Below, one piece after another: positions 1 through 8,584 of a stretch of 64,000 nucleotides of DNA (position 1 is its first letter; each line of letters begins with the position of its first letter). Made by a program: the position numbers and the translations under genes. Location of the stretch: the NCBI GenBank assembly GCA_900752905.1, contig CAADWX010000011.1, positions 132,530 through 196,529 of the forward strand, read 5' to 3'. The stretch is from Bacilli bacterium (GTDB lineage Bacteria; Bacillota_I; Bacilli_A; RF39; UBA660). The notes beneath the pieces are model-generated. The model saw nothing but the letters and a program-made list of their open reading frames with translations. It searched no databases and had not been told where the DNA came from.

Positions 1-2
1 GT

Positions 3-131
3 GTAACTGATGAATTTTTGGATTATTTTGGACTTGCAAGTATTGATGATCTTCCTAAAATAGAAGAAAATAAAAGTGTAGAAGTAGAGGATACTGATTT
101 ATTTGAATCTAAATATAATGATGAAAAATAA
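3..131 (+). CDS. scpB: ScpB, C-terminal end (partial at left edge)
   Basis: Only the last 42 codons are inside the window; the gene starts to the left. The visible part reads VTDEFLDYFGLASIDDLPKI, which matches the conserved C-terminal winged-helix end of ScpB, followed by an acidic tail that ends in TAA. ScpB is a kleisin-interacting partner of the SMC-ScpA complex that compacts and separates chromosomes. The call rests on this short segment alone. Confidence 0.75.
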   Translation, partial: VTDEFLDYFGLASIDDLPKIEENKSVEVEDTDLFESKYNDEK

Positions 132-175
132 AATTTAGATTAAATTTTATTTTTTTAAATAAATTTTATAAAATG

Positions 176-204
176 TTTACTTGAATATTTTAAATTGATA
201 TAAT
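176..204 (+). promoter_or_regulatory. Sigma-A-type promoter for the DUF4358 gene
   Basis: A TTTACT box (176-181) and a TATAAT box (199-204) are separated by 17 bases and lie just upstream of the gene starting at 224. This marks the start of the surface-acylation cluster as separate from scpB. Confidence 0.6.
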
Positions 205-223
205 TAGCATAGGATGTGATTAT

Positions 224-787
224 ATGAAAAATAAAAAAATTATTATTGGAATTTGTTTTGTAGTTTTATTACTTGCTGTTATATTAGTAATTTTTAATAT
301 AAATAATAATAATAAAATTAATACGAAAGATGATATTATTAAAATGATTAATAGTATTAATAAAAAATTAGAAAATGAATTACCAAGTCTTGAAACAAAA
401 AGTATTGATATTAATAATGTTGATGAGGTCAATGCATATACTGGTTTAGAATCAAATAAAGATATTGAAGAATTAATTGTATCTGTTCCTATGATGACTT
501 CACAAGCATATAGTGTTGCAGTTATAAAAGTTAAAGATTCTGCTAATGTTGAAAAAATCAAACAAAATATATATGACAATATTAATATGAGTCGTTGGAT
601 ATGTGTCAGTGCTGATAAATTGTATATTACTAATAGTGGAAATATTATATTTACTGTAATGTCTGATGAAGATACTGCTAAATCTGTTTATAATGAGTTT
701 AAAAAGTATGTAGGTAATAAAATTGGAAAAGAATTAGAAAAAAGTGAAGAGAATATTGAATTACCACCAGAAATGATTGTTGAATAA
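224..787 (+). CDS. DUF4358-type membrane-anchored extracellular protein
   Basis: This 187-residue protein has a short basic start and one hydrophobic segment (residues about 5-25), so it is probably anchored in the membrane with the rest outside. The C-terminal half, with the VAVIKVKDSANVEKIKQNI stretch followed by a central MSRW and a late MSDE, resembles DUF4358. That family often sits beside MBOAT and DHHW genes in clostridial genomes, and both follow here. The biochemical function is unknown; a part in cell-surface polymer acylation is inferred only from the neighbours. A hairpin terminator follows directly, so co-transcription with the next genes may be partial. Confidence 0.6.
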   Translation: MKNKKIIIGICFVVLLLAVILVIFNINNNNKINTKDDIIKMINSINKKLENELPSLETKSIDINNVDEVNAYTGLESNKDIEELIVSVPMMTSQAYSVAVIKVKDSANVEKIKQNIYDNINMSRWICVSADKLYITNSGNIIFTVMSDEDTAKSVYNEFKKYVGNKIGKELEKSEENIELPPEMIVE

Positions 788-809
788 GCACCTTAAAAGG
801 TGCCTTTTT
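788..809 (+). terminator. Rho-independent terminator
   Basis: A perfect 7-bp stem (GCACCTT/AAGGTGC) with a 2-base loop is followed by CTTTTT. It starts right after the DUF4358 stop codon. The ribosome binding site of the next gene lies just behind it. Confidence 0.75.
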
Positions 810-823
810 AAAAGGAGGGTAAC

Positions 824-2215
824 ATGTTATTTACTAGTATAAGTTTTTTATATTATTTTTTACCTTTAGTATTAATAATATATTTTATTGTACCAAGAAA
901 GTATAAAAATTTAATTTTATTTATATTTTCATTGTTATTTTATTTCTATGGAGAACCAAAATATATTTTTTTAATGCTACTTGAAATATTTGTAGCTTAC
1001 ATAGGGGCTATTTTAGTTGATAAATATAAAAGTAAGGATATATTTATATTTATAATATTTATTCATATTTTACTTTTAGTAATATTTAAATATACAGATT
1101 TTATAATAGAAATTTTTAATAATGTATTTAATTTTAATTTAAAGTTATTTAATATATCATTACCTATTGGTATATCTTTTTATACGTTTCAAATTATTAG
1201 TTATATAGTTGATGTATATAAGGGAAAAGTTAAGGTTCAAAAAAACTTTTTAAAACTCGCTACGTATATATCTTTGTTTCCACAATTGATTGCAGGTCCA
1301 ATAGTAAGATATGAATCTATTGAAAAAGAACTTGATGATAGAAAAGAAACATTTGAAGATTTTTCTTATGGTGTTAGAAGATTTGTAATAGGTCTTTTTA
1401 AAAAAGTTTTGATTGCTAATATTTTAGGAGAATTAATAACTAAGTTTAATTTAATTGATGAAAGAAGTGTATTGCTATATTGGATATTTAGTATTTCGTA
1501 TATGTTACAAGTATATTTTGATTTTTCTGCTTATTCAGATATGGCTATTGGTCTTGGAAGAATGTTTGGATTTCATTTTTTAGAAAATTTTAATTATCCA
1601 TATATTTCAAAAAGTATAACAGAATTTTGGAGAAGATGGCATATATCACTTGGAACTTGGTTTAGAGATTATGTTTATATTCCCTTAGGTGGTAATAAAG
1701 TTAATAAAATAAAATTTTTAAGAAATATAATTATAGTATGGTTACTTACAGGTATATGGCATGGAGCTAGTTTAAATTTTTGTATATGGGGATTATTTTT
1801 TGGTATAATGCTTATAATTGAAAAGTTTAGCTTTAATAAATATTTAGAAAAAATACCTAGTTTTATAAGAAGAATATATGTATTATTTATAGTAATGATT
1901 AGTTTTATAATATTTGGTTCTAGTAATATGAATGATGCATTTAATACAATCAAAGGTTTATTTGGTTTTAATAAAGAGGTATTTATAAATAACTATACAA
2001 TTTATTATTTAAAAAATTATTTATTTGTTTTAATTTTGGCAATATTATTATCTACTCCACTTATAAAAAAATTAGTTTTAAAGTTAAAGAAAAATTGTTT
2101 TATTAAGAAATTATTCGATATATTGGAAATTGTATCTATACCTATTATTTTAGTAATAGTGACTTCATATTTAATTGATAATTCATACAATCCTTTTTTG
2201 TATTTTAGATTTTAG
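824..2215 (+). CDS. MBOAT family O-acyltransferase (AlgI/DltB-like)
   Basis: A 463-residue polytopic membrane protein with the family signature FWRRWHISLGTWFRDYVYIP and the invariant histidine in GIWHGAS (about residue 312). MBOAT proteins of this type pass an acyl group, usually acetyl, across the membrane to a surface polymer with help from an extracytoplasmic SGNH-type partner. The next gene fits that partner. It is not a clear DltB, because no dltA or dltC is nearby. The start follows a strong AAAGGAGGG site. The acceptor polymer is unknown. Confidence 0.88.
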   Translation: MLFTSISFLYYFLPLVLIIYFIVPRKYKNLILFIFSLLFYFYGEPKYIFLMLLEIFVAYIGAILVDKYKSKDIFIFIIFIHILLLVIFKYTDFIIEIFNNVFNFNLKLFNISLPIGISFYTFQIISYIVDVYKGKVKVQKNFLKLATYISLFPQLIAGPIVRYESIEKELDDRKETFEDFSYGVRRFVIGLFKKVLIANILGELITKFNLIDERSVLLYWIFSISYMLQVYFDFSAYSDMAIGLGRMFGFHFLENFNYPYISKSITEFWRRWHISLGTWFRDYVYIPLGGNKVNKIKFLRNIIIVWLLTGIWHGASLNFCIWGLFFGIMLIIEKFSFNKYLEKIPSFIRRIYVLFIVMISFIIFGSSNMNDAFNTIKGLFGFNKEVFINNYTIYYLKNYLFVLILAILLSTPLIKKLVLKLKKNCFIKKLFDILEIVSIPIILVIVTSYLIDNSYNPFLYFRF

Positions 2216-2224
2216 GAGGTCAAC

Positions 2225-3301
2225 ATGAATAATAAAATTAAAAATATAATTACTTCATTACTTTTTTCTTTTATATTAATTGCTTTTTTTATAATCAATA
2301 TAATTAAGAAAGATGATGATATATCAGTTTTGGAAAGAAGACATTTAGAAAAATTTCCAAAATTGACTATAAATTCTTTATTCAATGGAACATTTTTTGA
2401 AAAATTTGATATATATGCAAATGATCAATTTATTAATAGAGATAAATTTAGAAATATAAAAGTTAATTTAGAATTAATTACTAAAAAAAATTATAATAAT
2501 TTATATTTATATAATGGGTATATTATTGAACAAACATATCCTCTTAATGAAAAGTCAATAATTAATTTAACTAATAAAATTAATAGTATAAAAGATAATT
2601 ATTTAATAAATAATAATGTTTATTATACTATAGTTCCTGATAAAAATTATTTTGTAAATAATAATAATTTAAAAATGGATTATAACAAATTAAAAAATAT
2701 TATGAATAGTAATTTAATTGATTTTAAATATATAGATATATTTAATTTGCTAAGTTTAAATGATTATTATAAAACTGATTCTCATTGGAAAGAAGAAAAC
2801 ATAAAAGATGTAGCTTTATATATCGCAAATAATATGGGAACTGATTTAAATAGTACTTATAAAGAAAAAACTATTACTGAATTTAAAGGAGTATATTTAA
2901 ATCAATTGCCTATAAAAATGAATATGGATAGTATTAAAATTTTAAAGAATGAAATTATAGATAATAGTATTGTATATAATTATGAGACAAAAAAATATTC
3001 TGAGGTCTATGATTTAGAAAAAATAAATTCTTTGGATAAATATGATATATATTTATCGGGTGCTGCAGCTTTAATTGAAATTGTAAATAATTCTGCTCCT
3101 AAAAAAGAATTAATTGTATTTAGGGATTCATATGGTAGTAGTTTAATACCATTATTAATAGAGGGATATAGTAAGATAACTGTTATTGATACAAGATATA
3201 TATCACCTAAATTATTAGCTGATTATGTTGATTTTAATAACAAAGATGTTTTGTTTTTATATAGTGTTATATCAATAAATAATAGTTATTCGTTTAGATA
3301 G
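2225..3301 (+). CDS. DHHW/AlgX-type SGNH-like surface acyltransferase partner
   Basis: The 358-residue protein has one N-terminal membrane segment and an outside domain. It carries TDSHW (D185, H187) and FRDSYGSS near the C-terminus. These look like the Asp-x-His and nucleophile-Ser blocks of AlgJ/AlgX/DHHW proteins, which complete O-acetylation of exported polysaccharides together with an MBOAT protein. The usual DHHW reads DSHW here. The gene starts 9 bases after the MBOAT stop with an AGGAGG site, so the two are one operon. I infer that the pair O-acetylates a wall or secreted glycan. Confidence 0.75.
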   Translation: MNNKIKNIITSLLFSFILIAFFIINIIKKDDDISVLERRHLEKFPKLTINSLFNGTFFEKFDIYANDQFINRDKFRNIKVNLELITKKNYNNLYLYNGYIIEQTYPLNEKSIINLTNKINSIKDNYLINNNVYYTIVPDKNYFVNNNNLKMDYNKLKNIMNSNLIDFKYIDIFNLLSLNDYYKTDSHWKEENIKDVALYIANNMGTDLNSTYKEKTITEFKGVYLNQLPIKMNMDSIKILKNEIIDNSIVYNYETKKYSEVYDLEKINSLDKYDIYLSGAAALIEIVNNSAPKKELIVFRDSYGSSLIPLLIEGYSKITVIDTRYISPKLLADYVDFNNKDVLFLYSVISINNSYSFR

Positions 3302-3412
3302 GCTAGTTATAATTTTACTAGATTTTATAAATCTAAAATTAGATATATGATACAATAATTTTTAAACGTGGTGTACAAAATACTAAAATATAGGAAAGAG
3401 TATTTTATTTTA

Positions 3413-3441
3413 TTGAAACCATGTTTTTTTTATGTTATAAT
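3413..3441 (+). promoter_or_regulatory. Promoter of tRNA-Leu
   Basis: TTGAAA (3413-3418) and TATAAT (3436-3441) are spaced by 17 bases and end 8 bases before the tRNA. This is a near-consensus housekeeping promoter for a single tRNA gene. Confidence 0.75.
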
Positions 3442-3449
3442 TTAGTTAT

Positions 3450-3535
3450 GCCAGCCTGGCGGAATGGTAGACGCATCAGACTCAAAATCTGACGGTAGCA
3501 ATACTGTGAGGGTTCAAGTCCCTTGGCTGGTACCA
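3450..3535 (+). tRNA. tRNA-Leu (anticodon CAA)
   Basis: An 86-base tRNA with a long variable arm, as expected for leucine. The acceptor arm GCCAGCC pairs with GGCTGGT. The anticodon loop CTCAAAA gives anticodon CAA (reads UUG). The T-loop GGTTCAAGTCC is present and CCA is encoded. It has its own promoter and terminator, so it is monocistronic. Confidence 0.93.
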
Positions 3536-3593
3536 GATTGATAGTAAACTCGAAACAATATTTCGAGATAGAGATAATAGATTAATTAACATC

Positions 3594-3619
3594 AAGGTAT
3601 AGAAATATACCTTATTTTT
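3594..3619 (+). terminator. Terminator of the tRNA-Leu transcript
   Basis: A 7-bp stem AAGGTAT/ATACCTT is followed by ATTTTTATTT. A second small hairpin (CTCGAAA/TTTCGAG, 3549-3567) lies between it and the tRNA. A terminator with the same stem sequence occurs again at 25682. Confidence 0.65.
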
Positions 3620-3682
3620 ATTTAAAAAATTAATAAATAAATTTATTTGATATGATATAATAAAAACAATTGAGGTGTATGT

Positions 3683-4891
3683 ATGAAGAAAAAGATATTT
3701 ATAGTTGTATGTATAATATTACTTATTATATGTGGTGTATTTTTATGTAATTTCATACATGAAAAAAGTCTTGAAAATACTATTGATAATACTAAGTTTC
3801 AGATAAAAAATAATAAAGATATTGAGGTATACAGTGATGTAAAAGTTCCAAGTTTTATTTATGATTTAAAGGGTACTTTAATAGAAGATTTTAGTATTGA
3901 TACAAAAGAATTGGGGAAAAAAGAAATAATATTTTCTTATAATAATGAGGATGGTCATAAGAGAAGAGGAAGTTTTTATATTAATGTAGTTGATACTACT
4001 AATCCAGTTATTTTATTAAGTGATTCTTATTCTGTTACTGTAGGATATAATAAAAACTTAACTGATGTTATTATGTCTTTTGATAATTACGATAGTAAGC
4101 CTAATCGTGAAATTATAGGTGAATATGATTTAAATAAACCGGGTATTTATAATCTAGAATATAAAATTACTGATAGTAGTGGTAATGTAACTAGTAAACA
4201 ATTTAAATTAAATGTTTTAAAAAAGAGTAAAAGTGATACATCAGTAAAAAAAACATATACATATTTTAAAGATGTAGTTTCTAATTATAAAAATAATGAT
4301 ACTAGTATAGGAATTGATGTTTCTAAATGGCAAGGTAATATTGATTTTAATAAATTGAAGGAAAATGGTGTAGAGTTTGTTATAATAAGAATTGGAACTC
4401 AAAATGGATTTGATGGAGAAATATTAGAAGATGTTTATTTTAAAAATAATATAGAAAAGGCAAAGAAAGCTGGATTTGATGTAGGATTATATTTTTATTC
4501 TTATGCTAAAACAAAAGAAGAAGTATTAGAGCAGGCTAAGTGGATTATTGATAAGTTAGATGGTATGAAATTAGAACTTCCTATTGCGTATGATTGGGAA
4601 AGTTGGAATAGTTTTAATACAACTAATTTAAGTTTATATGAATTTAATGAATTAGCTTATACTTTTATGAATTATATAGAAAAAAATGGGTATAAATCTA
4701 TGTTATACGGAAGTAAGTATTATTTAATTAATGTTTTTTCTACTGATAAGACTGTATGGCTTGCTCATTATACAAATAAAACTGATTATGATGGTAAATA
4801 TTATATTTGGCAGATGTGTAATGATGGGAAAGTATCTGGTATTAATGGTTATGTAGATATTGATATTTTATATAAAAACGAGAAAGATTAA
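3683..4891 (+). CDS. GH25 lysozyme with N-terminal DUF5011/Ig-like domains
   Basis: The 402-residue protein has an N-terminal membrane segment (residues about 4-24) and two Ig-like domains (about 40-180) of the DUF5011 type found on Gram-positive surfaces. A glycoside hydrolase family 25 domain follows from about residue 208. The opening GIDVSKWQG supplies D212, and AYDWESW supplies D304 and E306, the expected DxE pair. GH25 enzymes cut the N-acetylmuramic acid to N-acetylglucosamine bond of peptidoglycan. A role in wall remodelling is likely. The gene ends inside a terminator palindrome shared with the converging radical SAM gene. Confidence 0.88.
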   Translation: MKKKIFIVVCIILLIICGVFLCNFIHEKSLENTIDNTKFQIKNNKDIEVYSDVKVPSFIYDLKGTLIEDFSIDTKELGKKEIIFSYNNEDGHKRRGSFYINVVDTTNPVILLSDSYSVTVGYNKNLTDVIMSFDNYDSKPNREIIGEYDLNKPGIYNLEYKITDSSGNVTSKQFKLNVLKKSKSDTSVKKTYTYFKDVVSNYKNNDTSIGIDVSKWQGNIDFNKLKENGVEFVIIRIGTQNGFDGEILEDVYFKNNIEKAKKAGFDVGLYFYSYAKTKEEVLEQAKWIIDKLDGMKLELPIAYDWESWNSFNTTNLSLYEFNELAYTFMNYIEKNGYKSMLYGSKYYLINVFSTDKTVWLAHYTNKTDYDGKYYIWQMCNDGKVSGINGYVDIDILYKNEKD

Positions 4892-4901
4892 TCTTTCTCG
4901 T
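4878..4901. terminator. Bidirectional terminator containing both stop codons
   Basis: Positions 4878-4889 (ACGAGAAAGATT) and 4890-4901 are exact reverse complements, giving a 24-base palindrome flanked by A and T runs. The stop codons of the converging lysozyme and radical SAM genes lie at its centre and overlap by 4 bases. Confidence 0.8.
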
Positions 4902-5829
4902 TTAATTTATATCCTTGATATGTTCCTCTTCTTTTAAATTCTTTATCTATTTCATTTAAAACACCAAACTTTTTTATTAACCATGTTGGTTCTATTAAAT
5001 CATCTATTTTAGGATCAGCTGTAATTCTGTTTATTACAATACTACTTCTTAAGTTCTCTAATTGATCACATACTATATTGACATATTCTTCTTTAGTTAA
5101 TATATGGAATGGTTTATTTTTATATAAATGTTCAAGTGCTGTATCTTTTAAAATCGATAGCATATGTATTTTTATTCCTTGAATATCTAATTTATTTAAA
5201 TATTTAATAGTATCTATCATCATTTCTTTTGTTTCAAATGGAAGTCCATTTATTATATGAACTACAACATTAATATTTCTTTTTCTAAGGTCATTAACGC
5301 AATCTTCAAAACATTTTAATGTATGGCATCTATTTATTAGTTTAGATGTTTTATCATGTATTGTTTGTAAGCCTAATTCTATTGTAAGGTATGTTTTTTT
5401 ATTTAATTCTTCTAAATAATCCATACAATCTTTTGATATAGAATCTGGACGTGTTGCTATGGATAATCCAACTACATTATCTTGATTTAGGATCAATTCA
5501 TATTTTTCTTTTAATATTTCAAGTGGAGCGTATGTATTTGTATTAGCTTGAAAATATCCTATATATTTACTATTTGGCCATTTTCTTCCTACTATTTCTT
5601 TTATTTCATTAAATTGTGTTACAAGATCTTTTGTTTTATCTCCTGCATATTCGCCACTACCTAATTTTGAACAATAAATGCATCCACCATATCCTTTTGT
5701 ACCATCTATATTTGGACATGTAAAACCTGCATTTAAACTTACTTTAAATACTTTACTGTTAAATTTATTTTTATAAAAATAATCTAGGGTATGATATTGT
5801 TTGTTACTATTTGTATATTTAAAGCCCAT
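4888..5829 (-). CDS. TIGR01212-type radical SAM protein (YhcC/YtqA-like)
   Basis: The 313-residue protein has the unusual cluster-binding spacing of this family, CPNIDGTKGYGGCIYC, with C38, C50 and C53 as probable [4Fe-4S] ligands. Further family blocks are YFQANTNTYAP, LSIATRPD and LTIELGLQT. YhcC/YtqA proteins are radical SAM enzymes whose substrate is not firmly known. The gene stands alone on the minus strand and converges on the lysozyme gene. Confidence 0.85.
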   Translation of the reverse strand: MGFKYTNSNKQYHTLDYFYKNKFNSKVFKVSLNAGFTCPNIDGTKGYGGCIYCSKLGSGEYAGDKTKDLVTQFNEIKEIVGRKWPNSKYIGYFQANTNTYAPLEILKEKYELILNQDNVVGLSIATRPDSISKDCMDYLEELNKKTYLTIELGLQTIHDKTSKLINRCHTLKCFEDCVNDLRKRNINVVVHIINGLPFETKEMMIDTIKYLNKLDIQGIKIHMLSILKDTALEHLYKNKPFHILTKEEYVNIVCDQLENLRSSIVINRITADPKIDDLIEPTWLIKKFGVLNEIDKEFKRRGTYQGYKLNEKD

Positions 5830-5961
5830 AAAATCACCTTAAATATATATTATATTATAAATTTTATTAATTGTGAAAAAAATATGAAAAAAACATTAAT
5901 TAATTTAAAATATGTGTAAATTAATCATATAATTTGGTATAATTAATAAGGAGGGTATGAT

Positions 5962-7380
5962 ATGAAAAAAAATAATTTATTAAAGGTTATAGCTATTACA
6001 TGTTTAGTATTTTTAGTTCTTACTTGGATAATTCCAACAGGATCCTATAGTGGCTCTACATATACTAAGGATTCTATAAGTGCACTTGGAGTAGGTGATT
6101 TATTTATATATTCATTTCATTCAGTGTATTTATCTATAGCTATAATTGGTATGATTGTAATTCTTTTAATAGGAGGATTATATGGTGTATTAAATAAAAC
6201 TGGTGCTTATCAATCACTTGTTGAAAAGATAGTTAAAAAGTATAATGGTAAAGAAAAATATTTTATTGTTATCTCTATACTGCTATTTAGTATTTTAACT
6301 TCTTTAACTAGTTTAATATATCCATTATTTATTTTAGTTCCATTTTTTATTACAGTTATTTGTTTATTAGGATATAATAAATTTACTGCATTTTTATCTA
6401 CATTTGGAGCTATTTTAGTAGGTAGAATAGGTACAACTTATGGTTATAATTTAGAGGGTTATAATTATTCTAAACAATTTTTTGGATTAGATATAAATTC
6501 AAATATTTTGTTTAAAGTTATTTTATTTGTTTTAACTGTTGGTTTACTTATTTTCTTTACTTTGAAAAATTCTAAATTAGATAAGAAAAAAACAAAATCT
6601 AAAGATGAAAAAATCATTTTATATGAAGAAAAATCATCAAATAAAAGTTCAAAAGCTTTAGTTATACTTTTAAGTATTATGATGGTATTTGTAATAGTTG
6701 CTATGTTCAACTGGGAAGGTGCTTTTGGTATTGATTTCTTCACAAATATTCATTCTAAAATAACAGGGTTTAGTATTGTTGGTAGAAATATATTTGCTGA
6801 ATTACTTGGTTCTATTAATCCAATAGGATATTGGTCAAATTATGAACTTTCACTTGTTTTAATTTTAAATATTTTTATAATTGGAAAGGTATATGGATTA
6901 AAATTAAAAGAAATCTTAGATGGATTTATTGATGGTGTGAAGGCTATTGTTGGTGTTGCTATAATAGGTTTTTTAGCAACAATATTATCATCTGTGGTAT
7001 TCACACAATTATATAATATTAGTTCACATACAATTTTTCCAACTATAGCTAATAAGATCTTTACTGTATTTGGTACTAATGCATTTTCATTAAGTGTTGT
7101 ATCAGGTTTTGGAACATTATTCTTTGGTGATTTACCTTATGTATTTAATGATTTATATACACCTGTTTCAGCAATGTATTCAAATTTAGCTGATGCAGCA
7201 TATATTATTCAATCTGTATTTGGTTTCATTTCACTAATTTTACCTACAAGTATAGTCCTTTTAATGGGATTAAGATATTCTGATATATCATTTGGTGAAT
7301 GGTTTAAAAAGGCTTGGAAATTACTTTTAGGATTACTTGTTTGTTTAGTAATTGCTATATTAATTGTGGTATTAGTATAA
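5962..7380 (+). CDS. YfcC/DcuC-superfamily membrane transporter
   Basis: A 472-residue polytopic membrane protein with roughly 12 hydrophobic stretches and a charged central loop near residues 205-235. The early WIIPTGSYS block corresponds to the WLIPAGEY motif near the start of YfcC/DcuC-type carriers, which move dicarboxylates, amino acids or similar anions. The substrate cannot be read from the sequence. The gene is monocistronic, with an AGGAGGG site upstream and a strong terminator behind. Confidence 0.65.
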   Translation: MKKNNLLKVIAITCLVFLVLTWIIPTGSYSGSTYTKDSISALGVGDLFIYSFHSVYLSIAIIGMIVILLIGGLYGVLNKTGAYQSLVEKIVKKYNGKEKYFIVISILLFSILTSLTSLIYPLFILVPFFITVICLLGYNKFTAFLSTFGAILVGRIGTTYGYNLEGYNYSKQFFGLDINSNILFKVILFVLTVGLLIFFTLKNSKLDKKKTKSKDEKIILYEEKSSNKSSKALVILLSIMMVFVIVAMFNWEGAFGIDFFTNIHSKITGFSIVGRNIFAELLGSINPIGYWSNYELSLVLILNIFIIGKVYGLKLKEILDGFIDGVKAIVGVAIIGFLATILSSVVFTQLYNISSHTIFPTIANKIFTVFGTNAFSLSVVSGFGTLFFGDLPYVFNDLYTPVSAMYSNLADAAYIIQSVFGFISLILPTSIVLLMGLRYSDISFGEWFKKAWKLLLGLLVCLVIAILIVVLV

Positions 7381-7382
7381 AG

Positions 7383-7406
7383 GCTTTCTTTTGAAAGCTT
7401 TTTTTT
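7383..7406 (+). terminator. Terminator after the YfcC-like gene
   Basis: The stem GCTTTC/GAAAGC with a TTTT loop is followed by a run of eight T. It starts 3 bases after the stop codon. Confidence 0.8.
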
Positions 7407-7430
7407 GTATAATATTTTAAGGTGGTTACT

Positions 7431-8060
7431 ATGAAGTATAGTGTTGATAATAAAGAATATGATGTCTTAATAGAAAGAAAGAATAATAAAAATACATATA
7501 TAAAAATTAAAAATAATGTAATTGTTGTTACAACTAATTATCTAGTATCTGATAGAAAGATAATTAAGTTATTAGATAGTAATATTCCTTTTTTAAGAAA
7601 AGCTTTGAGGATGGAAGAATATAAGCGTGAAAAAAATGATAATTTCTATTATTTTGGTAAAAAATATGATATTATTATTACTCCTTTATATGATGTTGAA
7701 TTTATAAATGATAAGGTTTATACAAAAAGTTTAGATTCTTTAGACAAGTATTTAAGAAAAAATGTGAAAGAAATATATAAAGAAAGAGTTGACTTTTATT
7801 ATAAACAATTTGTTGAAAATATTCCTTATCCTATTATTAAGTTTAGAACTATGAAAACAAGATGGGGAGTATGTAATAGAAGTAATAATAGTATTACATT
7901 AAATAATGAGTTAATTAAATATGATATTGGTTGTTTAAATTATGTTATAGTTCATGAGTTATCTCATTTTGTTCATTTTGATCATTCTAAAGAATTTTGG
8001 ACTACTGTAGAAAAATATTATCCAGAATATAAAAAATATCGGGATATGCTTAAAAATTGA
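7431..8060 (+). CDS. YgjP/DUF45-type zinc metallopeptidase-like protein
   Basis: The 209-residue protein ends with the YgjP signature: KFRTMKTRWGVCNRSNNSI, then HELSHFVHFDHSKEFW, which gives an HExxH pair plus a third histidine. Family members are called YgjP-type metallopeptidases or metal-dependent hydrolases; the natural substrate is unsettled. I use ATG 7431, which follows TAAGGTGG, rather than the in-frame GTG at 7422 that lies inside the ribosome binding site. The gene ends in TGA, one of the genes showing that UGA is a stop here. Confidence 0.8.
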   Translation: MKYSVDNKEYDVLIERKNNKNTYIKIKNNVIVVTTNYLVSDRKIIKLLDSNIPFLRKALRMEEYKREKNDNFYYFGKKYDIIITPLYDVEFINDKVYTKSLDSLDKYLRKNVKEIYKERVDFYYKQFVENIPYPIIKFRTMKTRWGVCNRSNNSITLNNELIKYDIGCLNYVIVHELSHFVHFDHSKEFWTTVEKYYPEYKKYRDMLKN

Positions 8061-8064
8061 CATT

Positions 8065-8096
8065 ATTCTAGTATATTATGTACTAGAATTTTTTTT
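8065..8096 (+). terminator. Terminator after the YgjP-type gene
   Basis: A 9-bp perfect stem ATTCTAGTA/TACTAGAAT with a 7-base loop is followed by seven or more T. Confidence 0.8.
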
Positions 8097-8105
8097 GGTG
8101 ATAAT

Positions 8106-8276
8106 ATGAAAGTAAAAGTATTTGATGAAAGTCATGAAAAGGATTTAGAAGAATCAATTAATAAATTTATAGATGAAGGAAATGATATTATTGATATAAA
8201 ATATCAGGTTGCTTTTGAAATAGTTGGTGAAGAACAAATATATTGTTTCTCTGCTCTTATTATGTATGAAAAATAA
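8106..8276 (+). CDS. Small Cse60-like protein
   Basis: A 56-residue protein, MKVKVFDESHEKDLEESINK at the start and IYCFSALIMYEK at the end, with the central DIKYQV block. This pattern is that of the Cse60 family, named for a Bacillus sporulation (sigma-E) gene but also found in non-sporulating Firmicutes. The function is unknown. The start follows TTTGGTGATAAT directly behind the YgjP terminator. No sporulation operon is visible nearby. Confidence 0.65.
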   Translation: MKVKVFDESHEKDLEESINKFIDEGNDIIDIKYQVAFEIVGEEQIYCFSALIMYEK

Positions 8277-8277
8277 C

Positions 8278-8307
8278 TTGATTTTTTTTATTCTTATGGT
8301 GTATAAT
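8278..8307 (+). promoter_or_regulatory. Promoter of the 52-residue gene
   Basis: TTGATT (8278-8283) and TATAAT (8302-8307) lie 18 bases apart, ending 23 bases before the small gene at 8331. The box overlaps the end of the Cse60-like transcript region. Confidence 0.55.
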
Positions 8308-8330
8308 ATGCCTCATGAAAAGGTGATTTT

Positions 8331-8489
8331 ATGTTTAATTATGAAAAAGTAAAGATTTTAAAGAAAAAATTTAGAAATTTAGATATTGATTCTATGATTG
8401 ATACAAATAATGCTAATATAGAAGATAAAGCTCTTATGAAGATAAAAAGATCTAGTATTGGAAAAGGATTGATAGACTATTATGAATAG
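8331..8489 (+). CDS. Small protein of unknown function (52 residues)
   Basis: The open frame starts at ATG 8331 behind AAAAGGTGATTTT and reads MFNYEKVKILKKKFRNLDID at its start, ending in IGKGLIDYYE. It is basic with no membrane segment. I do not recognise it. It has its own promoter and a terminator that overlaps its stop codon, which supports a real gene. Confidence 0.5.
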   Translation: MFNYEKVKILKKKFRNLDIDSMIDTNNANIEDKALMKIKRSSIGKGLIDYYE

Positions 8490-8501
8490 TCTTTTTTTTT
8501 T
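8474..8501 (+). terminator. Terminator overlapping the stop of the 52-residue gene
   Basis: A 7-bp perfect stem AGACTAT/ATAGTCT with a 5-base loop is followed by ten T. The TAG stop codon lies in the 3' arm. Confidence 0.8.
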
Positions 8502-8584
8502 ATATTTTATCAATTTTTCTTGTTTAAAAATTATTATTTATTTTCATAATAAACATAGAATAATAATTAGAAAGGGTGAATTTA

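Noticed and set aside
220..579. Minus-strand open frame opposite the DUF4358 gene
   Set aside because: Shadow of a real gene: low-complexity hydrophobic translation from AT-rich antisense, no ribosome site.
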